DNA of 57,181 bases, taken from contig MIZA01000024.1 of assembly GCA_001875345.1 (NCBI GenBank), positions 1-57,181 on the forward strand, read 5' to 3'. Below are positions 43,839 to 52,800 of the stretch, piece by piece. The position numbers were made by a program, and so were the translations under genes. Source of the stretch: Marine Group III euryarchaeote CG-Epi1 (GTDB taxonomy: Archaea; Thermoplasmatota; Poseidoniia; MGIII; CG-Epi1). Each line of letters starts with the position of its first letter. The stretch's first letter is position 1. The notes below the pieces were generated by a model, which saw nothing but the letters and a program-made list of their open reading frames with translations, made no database searches and was not told the origin of the DNA.

Positions 43839-43908
43839 GATTCATTCTATTAATGTATCTGTATAAAGATTACGCAAACAATAAAACCCTAGTTTTATTC
43901 AAAGTTTG

Positions 43909-45111
43909 ATGAAAATAGCAAACAGAATGAATCTTTTGGGTAGTGAAACTGCCTTTGCAGTTTCTGCAGAAGCTTCTAATCTGGCTGCAACGGGTAAGAA
44001 AATTTTCCCATTCCACTTAGGAGATATTAACCTATCAACTCCAAAAAGTGTTATCAAAGCTGCAAATAAGGCTATTGAAGAAGGTAAGACTGGATACTGT
44101 CCAGCTCCAGGAATTCCAGAATTAAGAGAAGCTTTGGCAAAGGATGTTGGTAATGCAAGAGGAATTACTTACAATATGGAAAATGTTTCTGTTCAACCAG
44201 GAGGTAAACCAAGTATAGGAAAATATATTGCTTCAATGATGGAAAAAGGTGATTCCGTATTATATCCTAATCCTGGTTATCCCATATATGAATCTCAAAT
44301 TGAATTCTACAAAGGCGTTGCCATGCCATATGGATACATCAATACTTCTGAAGGACTAAAACTAGACTTTGATGCAATTGAAAAGGGAGTAGAAAATGGA
44401 GCGAAACATATTTTTTACAATAATTACAATAATCCTACAGGAGCGTCCTCCTCAAATGACGAAATTGAAAGACTTGCTAACTTAGTAATTGATAATGATA
44501 TGTTTCTTATTTCGGATGATGCCTATTTTGATACTCTATTTGACGGGAAACCAAAGTCCATAGCAAGTTATCCTGAAATGTACGAGAGAACTCTAACTAT
44601 GTATACCTTTTCCAAAAAATTTGCAATGACTGGATGGAGATTAGGCGCATCCATAGGTCCAAAGAAAATTATCGAACAAATAAATAGATTAAATGTCAAT
44701 ATGGAGTCATGTACTACTCATTTTGTTCAGTATGCTGGTTTAGCTGGCCTAACTGCTCCAAAGCAAGAAACTCAAGATATTTTGGATATTCTCAAAGAGA
44801 GAAGAGATGCTCTCGTTAAAATTCTGAATGAAATAGAGGGTGTGGAGGTACATGTACCTGAGGCAGGATTTTATGTTTTTCCAAAGATTACAACTTTACT
44901 TGAGAATACCGGATTTAACAGTGTCGAAGAGTTTAGAAAAGTTGTACTAAAAGAAACCGGAGTCAGTTTTTGCGGACGTCACCACTTTGGAAGACCATTA
45001 GAAAACGAAAAAGATTATTACATAAGACTAGCCTTTTCAGGGATAGGTATGAATGATTTAAAGGAGGGAATGAAGCTTTTCAAAAGATGGATCGCTTCCA
45101 ATACTAAATAA
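43909..45111 (+). CDS. Class I/II aminotransferase (aspartate aminotransferase-like)
   Basis: A 400-residue PLP enzyme. GYCPAPGIPELREALAKDV and PGGKPSIGKYIASM belong to the cofactor and N-terminal region, NNYNNPTGASSSNDEI holds the conserved Asn/Pro, and LISDDAYFDTLF the aspartate. The Schiff-base lysine lies in TMYTFSKKFAMTGWRLG (SKKF), and the C-terminal arginine in YYIRLAFSGIG. It most resembles the archaeal/bacterial aspartate/aromatic subgroup; the exact amino donor cannot be read. I start at ATG 43909, one codon after a TTG. It couples to msrA by TAATG at 45111. Confidence 0.87.
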   Translation: MKIANRMNLLGSETAFAVSAEASNLAATGKKIFPFHLGDINLSTPKSVIKAANKAIEEGKTGYCPAPGIPELREALAKDVGNARGITYNMENVSVQPGGKPSIGKYIASMMEKGDSVLYPNPGYPIYESQIEFYKGVAMPYGYINTSEGLKLDFDAIEKGVENGAKHIFYNNYNNPTGASSSNDEIERLANLVIDNDMFLISDDAYFDTLFDGKPKSIASYPEMYERTLTMYTFSKKFAMTGWRLGASIGPKKIIEQINRLNVNMESCTTHFVQYAGLAGLTAPKQETQDILDILKERRDALVKILNEIEGVEVHVPEAGFYVFPKITTLLENTGFNSVEEFRKVVLKETGVSFCGRHHFGRPLENEKDYYIRLAFSGIGMNDLKEGMKLFKRWIASNTK

Positions 45112-45566
45112 TGAAAAAAGCAATGTTCGGAGCTGGATGCTTTTGGGGTGTTGAATATAATTTCTCCAAACTAGATGGTGTAAATGAGGTATTATCAGGT
45201 TACAGTGGCGGAAAAACCCCTGAGCCAACATATGAGCAAGTATGTAATAATTCAACTGAACATGCGGAAGTAGTCTTGATTGAATTTGACGAATCGGTAA
45301 TAAGCTACGAAGAATTACTAAATTCATTTTGGGAGAAACATGATCCCACCACATTAAACCGGCAAGGGCTAGATGTTGGATCTCAATATCGTTCAGCTAT
45401 TTTTTACTTTGATAACGAGCAAAGAGATCTTGCTCAGAAGTCACTTGACAAACTCCAGCAGAAGTTAGAAAAGAAAATCGTCACTGAAATAACTGAAGCT
45501 GATACTTTTTGGAAAGCTGAAGAATATCATCAAAAATACTTTGAAAAGCATAACATAAGACATTAG
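45111..45566 (+). CDS. msrA: Peptide methionine-S-sulfoxide reductase MsrA
   Basis: It repairs oxidised methionine. The catalytic GAGCFWGVEYNF motif places Cys10 as nucleophile. GYSGGKTPEPTYEQVCNNSTEHAEVV and FWEKHDPTTLNRQGLDVGSQYRSAIFY are the family core, and FWKAEEYHQKYF the C-terminal motif. There is no C-terminal resolving cysteine after that motif, so recycling may use an internal Cys or thioredoxin directly. It has 151 residues, and its start overlaps the aminotransferase stop (TAATG). Confidence 0.95.
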   Translation: MKKAMFGAGCFWGVEYNFSKLDGVNEVLSGYSGGKTPEPTYEQVCNNSTEHAEVVLIEFDESVISYEELLNSFWEKHDPTTLNRQGLDVGSQYRSAIFYFDNEQRDLAQKSLDKLQQKLEKKIVTEITEADTFWKAEEYHQKYFEKHNIRH

Positions 45567-45579
45567 ATTAATTTTTGAA

Positions 45580-46713
45580 TTACCCTGTAAGCAAGAAAAA
45601 ATATGAGATTATCAATGCAGGTATACCACTGTAAAGTGTAGCTATCACTGCCATTCTTGGCGTTAATGCTATTGCAGGAAACAGTGCATCTCCGTCATTA
45701 GAAATTGCATTCCCTATCAATGCAGCAAAAGGAATTATACCATTTAAGTATAATGTAGTGACGAGTACTTGAGGTCCACAACCAGGAATAAAACCTACTA
45801 ATATTGCCAAAATGGGAAGGAATATCCAAGCAGCTTCAGCTAGTACCTCCAAATCTAAACCAAAGAAAGCATAAGCGTATTCATATGCTAAGAACCCTGC
45901 AATTACCCAAACTGTAACAAAAGAAGTTTCCTCACTAGAGCGAGTGAATGGATGATCGTCACTAGAAGAAACTGCATTAATGGGAGATAGAACCCAAACA
46001 CTAATCGAGAGAAAAGCACCTAAGAGACCTAAAATGGTAACTAAAGTCCCAAAATTATTTATGTCAACTTGTGCAAGTTGCAAAATTCCTAAAAATAATC
46101 CAGGCGCTGCAAAAGCCATGAATAATTTATCTCTAGTTCGAAGCTTGCCTATTCCTATCTTCTCGAAATGCTTAATTTCTGAACTATACAATTCACCTCG
46201 ATGAAACCGATCAACTGTCCACCCACTTATTACTGCAGCAAAAATTGAAATACTCATTAGCTTTAGATAAGTTGTTGGCTCTTTTGCCAATAGTAAGAAA
46301 GCTGCATCACCCATTGTAGCGATTAAGGCTGCAACCATCGCTCCTAAACGAATATTCCCTCTAGCAAAGGCTGTGATTACTACTACTGCCCCTCCGCAAC
46401 CGGGAAGAGCTCCTAGAAGACTGGCCATGGGCACCTGCCAAGTATCTCCTTTTTTCATCAATATGCCAATATCTATTTTATAAAAATGCTCAAGACTAAA
46501 AAATAGTAACAATGTAGCTGCTACAAACACAGTAACCTGAATATATGCATCGAAAAGAGAAGTACGAGTAACCTCTCCTAGATCTCCTGGAAAAACTGAA
46601 TAAACTAATAATATTACAAGAATACCAATCCTGCGGTGCCTTGTTTTCCACAAGTCAAAGAGGTTTTTCCTTGAAAAATTCAATAGGAAGCCATTATAAT
46701 TTACCGAACTCAA
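45580..46713 (-). CDS. Putative 10-TM heavy-metal/manganese exporter (ArsP_2-like)
   Basis: A 377-residue polytopic membrane protein with about ten hydrophobic segments. It has two related halves, each with a Pro-Gly-Cys-Gly motif: ASLLGALPGCGGAVVVITAFARG (about residues 102-124) and VGFIPGCGPQVLVTTLYLNG (near 310). MGDAAFLLLA and NDGDALFPAIALTPRMA follow those motifs. This duplicated PGCG pattern fits the putative 10-TM metal exporter family (ArsP_2, sometimes called a manganese transporter). Its TTG start overlaps the dtxR-family stop (TTGA), so regulator and transporter form one operon. Confidence 0.78.
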   Translation of the reverse strand: MSSVNYNGFLLNFSRKNLFDLWKTRHRRIGILVILLVYSVFPGDLGEVTRTSLFDAYIQVTVFVAATLLLFFSLEHFYKIDIGILMKKGDTWQVPMASLLGALPGCGGAVVVITAFARGNIRLGAMVAALIATMGDAAFLLLAKEPTTYLKLMSISIFAAVISGWTVDRFHRGELYSSEIKHFEKIGIGKLRTRDKLFMAFAAPGLFLGILQLAQVDINNFGTLVTILGLLGAFLSISVWVLSPINAVSSSDDHPFTRSSEETSFVTVWVIAGFLAYEYAYAFFGLDLEVLAEAAWIFLPILAILVGFIPGCGPQVLVTTLYLNGIIPFAALIGNAISNDGDALFPAIALTPRMAVIATLYSGIPALIISYFFLLTG

Positions 46714-47366
46714 ATATCTACCTCAAGGGAAACATGAATTTGATTAGCTACTGAAAAAGCCAATCTTTTCTCATTATTCTTTAGACTTATAACTAAACTG
46801 TCTCCGAATTTATCTTTGGAAATTAGTGTAATTTTGCAACCCGGTAGAATCTCTTCTTTTCTGAGCCATGCAAGCATTTCAGAATTTCTGTCAGGAACTT
46901 GTGTAATTATCAGATCTGTATTGAAAGGAGATTCTGTAAGTAGAAAATCATGATCTGATAAAATCTCTCCATTTATTCCAGGTATTGGATGTCCGTGAGG
47001 GTCTCTTGTAGGGTTTCCAAGATAATTAGCAATAGCCTCTTCAAGTTCATCGGACAAAGCATGTTCTAAACGCTCGGCTTCATCATGGAGTTGTTCACTG
47101 CCTAATTCAAGTGTCTGAGATAGGAAAGTCTCAAGTAAACGATGTCTGCGAACAACAGATAGAGCCTTAGATTCTCCCTCTTTAGTTAGTGAGGCACCTT
47201 TGTACGGAATGTGCTCGACGAGTCCTTTCTCGGTAAGACGCTTGATCATTTTAGTTGCTGAAGCTGGAGTTACATCCAAATGCTGCGCCAAATCTAACGT
47301 CGCTACATTATCAGGCCCTAATTGCCAAAGTGACTTGAGATAATTCTCAACAGCTATTGAATCCAC
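46710..47366 (-). CDS. DtxR/MntR-family metal-dependent transcriptional regulator
   Basis: A 218-residue Fe/Mn-sensing repressor. The N-terminal winged helix (VENYLKSLWQLGPDNVATLDLAQHLDVTPASATKMIKRLTEKGLVEHIPYKG) is followed by the metal-binding and dimerisation region (HDEAERLEHALSDELEEAI), where the His/Glu ligands cluster. The FeoA/SH3-like C-terminal domain (LRKEEILPGCKITLISKDKFGDSLVISL) completes a three-domain form. It starts at GTG 47366, immediately downstream of two palindromes that probably form its operator. It precedes a metal exporter gene, suggesting control of metal efflux and of its own expression. Confidence 0.92.
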   Translation of the reverse strand: MDSIAVENYLKSLWQLGPDNVATLDLAQHLDVTPASATKMIKRLTEKGLVEHIPYKGASLTKEGESKALSVVRRHRLLETFLSQTLELGSEQLHDEAERLEHALSDELEEAIANYLGNPTRDPHGHPIPGINGEILSDHDFLLTESPFNTDLIITQVPDRNSEMLAWLRKEEILPGCKITLISKDKFGDSLVISLKNNEKRLAFSVANQIHVSLEVDI

Positions 47367-47369
47367 ATC

Positions 47370-47393
47370 TTTTATTAGATTGGGCTAATAAAA
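47370..47393. promoter_or_regulatory. Palindrome 1 upstream of the dtxR-family gene (operator and TATA)
   Basis: Perfect 9-bp arms TTTTATTAG and CTAATAAAA surround a 6-nt centre. On the minus strand the arm TTTTATTAG (47393-47385) also serves as a TATA-like element ~23 nt upstream of GTG 47366. Binding here would block TBP. The core reads TTAG-N6-CTAA. Confidence 0.6.
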
Positions 47394-47395
47394 AG

Positions 47396-47411
47396 TTTAG
47401 CTTAGGCTAAA
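47396..47411. promoter_or_regulatory. Palindrome 2 upstream of the dtxR-family gene
   Basis: TTTAGCTTAGGCTAAA has 6-bp arms and a TTAG centre, again TTAG-N6-CTAA. It is centred 22 bp (about two helical turns) from palindrome 1 and adjoins the EamA stop, so a terminator role is also conceivable. It resembles the DtxR consensus TTAGGTTAGSCTAACCTAA. Confidence 0.55.
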
Positions 47412-48347
47412 TTATGTGCTGCGAAGTGATTCAGAAGGTTGTTGATTAACTAATTTAACGCCATAATAAATCAATATAAAACTAACAATCTGAACTAATC
47501 CAAGCTCTTCACCAATCCAAAGCCAACTTGATAAAATTCCAAATATAGGGACTACATTAATGAAACTAGCAGCTTTGTTTGCCCCTATAGTTTCAACACC
47601 CATAGCGAAAAAAACATAACACAATGCGGTAGATAATACTCCTAGGTATGCTATCAAAGCCCACTCCTCATTTTCCCAAACTCTATTCCAAGGCGATTCA
47701 TTGATAACAAACGGAACAAACATCAGACACCCAATTAATGAAGTCCAAGATATAGTAGCCAAGGAACTCAAAGGATCTTCACGTACAACTAAAACATATC
47801 GCCTCATGGCAACTACATAAATTGCATATGCAAAGGCTCCGAACATAATGTAAGCGTTCCCAATTAATCTATCTGAAAAATTGATATCTACATTTGGTGA
47901 TGCTAGAAAAATTAATAAAACTCCTGTAAAACTTAAGAATATTCCAAGCATTCCGTTCCTTGTAAGGCTATGTGAAAGGATAAAAACTGACAATAACGAC
48001 ACTGATACAGGATTAAAGCCAATTATCAAAGATGCATCTGATGCTGCCGTCTTCTGCATTCCAAACATATATCCAAATTGATAGAGGAAAACTGAGGTAA
48101 ACGCGAGCAATAGCAAATAACTATAATCCCTTTTCAAAGGAACTACATTTCCTTCTTTAAACCAGAGCCATCCAAATAAAACAGGTATAGCGAACAAATA
48201 CCTAAAAAACATAACTGAATAAGGATAAGATAGTAAATCTGTAGCAAGAATTCTTCCTACAGGCCACGCCAAACCCCAAAAAAAAGCAACAAAGAACATT
48301 AAGATATAAATGAACCTAGAATTGTAGGCTGGTGTCTGAGAACTCAA
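47412..48347 (-). CDS. EamA/DMT-family transporter
   Basis: A 311-residue, ten-helix drug/metabolite transporter made of two EamA repeats. FFVAFFWGLAWPVGRIL and FFRYLFAIPVLFGWLWFKEG belong to the first repeat, and SLIGFNPVSVSLLSVFILSHSLTRNGMLGIFLSFTGVLLIF closes it. The second repeat ends SFINVVPIFGILSSWLWIGEELGLVQIVSFILIYYGVKL. Substrate unknown; relatives export amino acids or other small metabolites. It starts at TTG 48347 with GGAGAT (48360-48355) as a Shine-Dalgarno-like sequence, 4 nt after livF, so it is the last gene of the liv operon. Confidence 0.87.
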   Translation of the reverse strand: MSSQTPAYNSRFIYILMFFVAFFWGLAWPVGRILATDLLSYPYSVMFFRYLFAIPVLFGWLWFKEGNVVPLKRDYSYLLLLAFTSVFLYQFGYMFGMQKTAASDASLIIGFNPVSVSLLSVFILSHSLTRNGMLGIFLSFTGVLLIFLASPNVDINFSDRLIGNAYIMFGAFAYAIYVVAMRRYVLVVREDPLSSLATISWTSLIGCLMFVPFVINESPWNRVWENEEWALIAYLGVLSTALCYVFFAMGVETIGANKAASFINVVPIFGILSSWLWIGEELGLVQIVSFILIYYGVKLVNQQPSESLRST

Positions 48348-48351
48348 AAAA

Positions 48352-49071
48352 CTAATCTCCTTTAGTACCTAAGAAATATTCATTGATATGTGGATCATTA
48401 AGAATGTCTTCAGCATTACCAGTATGAACTACTTTACCATTTGATAATATGTATCCTCTATCAGATCTTGCTAAAGACAATCGTGCATTTTGCTCGACTA
48501 TTAACACTGTGATTCCTACTTCTCTAAGAGCGTCTATTCTTTCAATAATTTGTTGTTGGTAAAGAGGACTTAAGGCAGCCGTGGGTTCATCTAAAAGTAA
48601 GAAATCTGGTTGATTAATTAAAGCTCTACCAATTGCGAGCATTTGCCTTTCCCCTCCGGATAATGAGGCTGCTAAGTCATGTGTTCTATCTTTCAAATCT
48701 GGAAACATATCCAAAGCATGACCTATCCTCTCATTTAGAAGGCTTGATGAAAGAGAGTTGCCTCCCATCTGTAAATTCTCTTCAACAGACAGCGAAGGGA
48801 AAACATTGTCAACTTGAGGAACATATGCTATCCCTCTAGTTGCCAACCTGTCTGTACGCCATCCGGAAACATCTTCGCCTTTATGCTCAACTTTTCCTCC
48901 ATAGTATGTTGCGATTCCAAAAATAATCTTAATCAAAGTAGATTTACCACAACCATTTGGTCCAATGATAGTTACAAATTCTCCTTCGTCAACATGCATA
49001 TCTATTCCATGAATAATCTTAACTGAGCCATAACCACCCTCAACATTTTTTACATCTAACCATCTAGCCAT
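48352..49071 (-). CDS. livF: Branched-chain amino acid ABC transporter ATP-binding protein LivF
   Basis: An ATPase subunit of the high-affinity leucine/isoleucine/valine importer. The Walker A is GPNGCGKSTLIKIIFG, the Q-loop AYVPQVDNVFPSLSVEENL, the signature LSGGERQMLAIGRAL, and the Walker B FLLLDEPTAALSP, with an H-loop-like EQNARLSL typical for LivF. I use ATG 49071 (239 residues), which overlaps the livG stop as TAATG and gives the start ARWLDVKNVEGGYG. The ATG further upstream would add 12 residues. Confidence 0.92.
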   Translation of the reverse strand: MARWLDVKNVEGGYGSVKIIHGIDMHVDEGEFVTIIGPNGCGKSTLIKIIFGIATYYGGKVEHKGEDVSGWRTDRLATRGIAYVPQVDNVFPSLSVEENLQMGGNSLSSSLLNERIGHALDMFPDLKDRTHDLAASLSGGERQMLAIGRALINQPDFLLLDEPTAALSPLYQQQIIERIDALREVGITVLIVEQNARLSLARSDRGYILSNGKVVHTGNAEDILNDPHINEYFLGTKGD

Positions 49072-49874
49072 TATTCTTCCTCCTGGGCCAACTTTTCCCA
49101 TTCCCAATCCTCAGAAGATCCAAGATATGCTGAAATTACTTCTTTACTGCCTTTAACCTCGGAGGGTGAACCGACCATCAATACTTCTCCCTCGTTCATA
49201 ACTACAATTCTATCAACACCTTGACGTAGAATAAAATCCATATTGTGCTCAATAATCAAAACTGATATTCCCGTTTCATCAACTAAGTTTCTGAGATTTG
49301 AGAAAATTTTCATTGCTAGAGGTCCAGCAACACCTGCAACGGGCTCATCCAAAAGTAATAGTTTTGGTTCGCCCATCATAGACCTACCAATGTCTACAAG
49401 TTTACTTTGCCCACCTGATAATTCACTTGCAAGATTATTAGCCATATGTGGAATTTCAAGCTGTTCTAAAACTTCATAAGCCCTATTAAGACGATTAATT
49501 TCGTTTTCATTCTTCTTTCCTTCCCAAATAGATTTCCAAATACTTGGCTTAAACTGATCTCTAGGAGGTACTAGTAAATTTTCAATTACCGTCATTTCAC
49601 GCCACAGCCTTGTGTGCTGAAAAGTTCTAGTCATACCTATTTTCTGAATCTCATCAGGCCGTAAGTCAGATATGTCTGTACCAAAAAAATCTACTTTTCC
49701 CGAGGTTTGCTTCAGTGAACCACTTATACAGTTAAATGTAGTTGATTTACCACATCCATTGGGTCCAATCAGTCCAATGAACTCTCCTTTGTTAACTTCA
49801 AAAGAAACATCTTTGACAGCTACAAGTCCTCCAAATTCTTTCCTTAATTCATTAACTTTAAGAACTTTATTCAT
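49071..49874 (-). CDS. livG: Branched-chain amino acid ABC transporter ATP-binding protein LivG
   Basis: The partner ATPase of LivF. The N-terminus LKVNELRKEFGGLVAVKDVSFEVNKGEFIGLIGPNGCGKSTTFNCISG, the long LivG-type insertion with RTFQHTRLWREMTVIENLLVP, the signature LSGGQSKLVDIGRSMM and the Walker B LLLLDEPVAGVAG, followed by IEHNMDFIL, are all characteristic. It has 267 residues. It overlaps the livHM permease end by 8 nt and livF by TAATG, so the ABC genes are translationally linked. Confidence 0.93.
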   Translation of the reverse strand: MNKVLKVNELRKEFGGLVAVKDVSFEVNKGEFIGLIGPNGCGKSTTFNCISGSLKQTSGKVDFFGTDISDLRPDEIQKIGMTRTFQHTRLWREMTVIENLLVPPRDQFKPSIWKSIWEGKKNENEINRLNRAYEVLEQLEIPHMANNLASELSGGQSKLVDIGRSMMGEPKLLLLDEPVAGVAGPLAMKIFSNLRNLVDETGISVLIIEHNMDFILRQGVDRIVVMNEGEVLMVGSPSEVKGSKEVISAYLGSSEDWEWEKLAQEEE

Positions 49875-52800
49875 CGTCAGAATTCACCTCCTCGTCATTT
49901 AATTCATCATAATCAGGAATTGCCGCAATAGCCTGATTTTTAGAAAAACTTGCAGAAACTACGGGTCGTTCCGGCCTGTAAGGTACCTCAGGAAGTAAAC
50001 CTTTAGGATTATACTTCAATGATACCATAATTAGTAAACCTATCAGCATTAATTTCACATATGTCATTTGAACCTGAATTCCACCTAGCACTTCGGGGAA
50101 AACTAAGTCTATTGAACGTTGATCAAACATTAAATGGCATGCCATGAAAATAAATGAGAACCAAAATAATGTTTCCGAAGCACTATATCTCCTGAATATA
50201 AATAGTATTAAAGAAAAAAGTAAGAAATAAGAGGAAATTTCCAATGGAGACTCTACCATCCATACAAAATTTTCATCTATTGCTTTAGCTGTATCTCCAA
50301 GAGCAAGGTCTGGACTACTTTGTGCAGCCACTAACACATTGAACAAAAATTCAGTAAGTGTGATTAGCATAGCGCCGATTAACATTCCTCTATTATTTCC
50401 CGCTCCACCGATAATAAAGGCAGCCCAAACAAGGAATGTTGACTTAGCAGGCGACATAAAGCTAGGTTGAAACCCAGTCAATTTCCATGCCCAAAATGCT
50501 CCAGCTAGTGCTGCAATTGCCCCTCCTAATGCTAGACTTCTAGCTTTGTGAGTAAAAACATCATGCCCATGGTGCTGTGCAACCTCTTCATCCTCACGGA
50601 TAGATCTTAAGATTCTACCCCATGGAGAATTAAAGAGAATATTTAGTAACCACCAAACAACTAATGCTGAAGTAAATGTAATTACAGATAAAAGAAACAT
50701 GTAAGGGACTGCTTTACCCTCTAAATCTAACCCTATCATCTCGAAATATTCTACCGCTTTTCTCGCTGGACTGTCTGGAACAAGTTCTGCGTTTGAAGCA
50801 CAGGCGGAGGGTGAGTACTCAGTACCCTGAGAGGATACTGGCGTTTCATCTCCACAAAACCACCACTTTTGAAGAGGTAATGGATAATTTTGAACGCCTA
50901 CTGCAGAGACATTTGCTCCAGTACGAAGAAGAGGCTCACCCATCAGTAAAATTCTTACTATTTCACCTAGAGAAATCGTAATAATTGCAAAGTAATCGGT
51001 TCTCAACCTGGCAGTAGGATAAGCAAGCAACCAACCAAATAGCGCACCAAAAATAACGGCTACAATTACTGCAGGAATTATGTCCCAGTCATATCCAAAC
51101 TTATCACTAGGTGCAGTCAAAACTCCAACAATAATAGCTCCAACAGCAACAAAGAAAATAACCCCAAAGTTAACCAATCCTGTCATTCCAGTATGGATAT
51201 TTAGTGAAAAAGCGAGCAACAAGAAAATAGATAGTGTTACTAAAAAATTAGATACCTGAAGAAGTTTGGTAAAATCCGTTATTGATGGGAGCCAATAAAC
51301 GATGTATATCAGAAACAAAAGTAAAGCGGCGAACATTACTCTTGATCCGCTCTCAGATTCTCGACCGTGTTCTGCTCCGATGTAATTAAAAAAGTTTGAA
51401 GAAACCTGACCTAACTTATCATTAACAACTGAACCATATTTACTTGCTACATCGTTTATCTTATCTACATATTTAGTTCCGCCGGAAGTAACTGCAAATT
51501 TACTCTGAGCTGAAACTATAAAATTGGATATCTGTAAATTAATCGAATCTACATAATCAATAATAATAGATTTTGGTTTGTGAAGTAAATCAACATATTT
51601 ATTATGGTAAATTAAATACGATTCATAAATTGCAAACAACCAAATGAATATTGGAACCCAAGGCCATAATATATCTCCAAAAATACCTAAGAATTCAATA
51701 AACGTTTGCTCTCTTTCAACAACTGATATCCAATCAGCATGCATGCTAGAATTAAGATCTTCAGGAGGCTGAACTGTACCTTTACCTGCAAAGGAGTTAT
51801 CGCGTATAAATGATAGAGATTTACCTAAAACAAGTGAACTGATACTCAAAACGAGCATCGTGACGCCCCTAGAACTTCTTCCTTGATCTATTTGGTGAGC
51901 TCCAGCCCAACCAAATAATACGCCCAAAATAGAAGACCTATTGCTATCTCTCTTAACTTTGTTTGAGGCTCTTTTCCTTATCCTTTCGATGTTCCATTCT
52001 TGATATGCTTTACCGATACCCTCAGGCATTATTAGCAAAATTGCTATGATTATTGCATATGGAGTCACACCTGCAAGCGCATAATAATTGGTTCTCTCAA
52101 GTGGGTTTCCAATTCCTGAAAGAACGGGTTCAGAGATTGCCCTAACAAATCCAATAATTAAAGAAGCAACAATAGCTCCTCGAACTGAACCTATTGTACC
52201 TAGAACAATTACTGCAAATGCTGGTAAAAGAAGAGTAAATGCCGTTTTAGGAGTAAATAATACTGTTAAACCAAAAACTGCACCGCCTAATCCAGATATT
52301 CCTGCTGATAAAAAAGCACTAGTCATCTGGACTCGTTCGACATTAATTCCACTGCTAGCTGCTAATTCGGGATTATCTGCCACAGCTCTCATTCTACGTC
52401 CCAACCTTGTATAATTTAGAAGTAAAACTAATAAGAATACGCTAATGAAAATAATAATAGGCAGAAATGCATTATCATAAGGATAATTTGCAGTCCCTGA
52501 ATCTATAACTGGCCAACTTAGGTTACCTAAATTTAATTTTACAATGTAAGTAGGAATTTCCCAGCGCTGTTCTCCAGACATCCAATCCTTATCAGGGACC
52601 AAACGTTTTGTATTAGAACCAAAGCGAAGATATACAAGAGAACGCAAAATCATAGCTACACCTAATGAGGCTATCATCATTACATCTGGAGATGACTTAC
52701 TATCTCTGAAACCCTTGAATACTAAGCGATCGATAATTATTCCTGCTATTCCTGTTAAAATAAAAGCACCTACTACAACATATGCAAATAGAGACCATAC

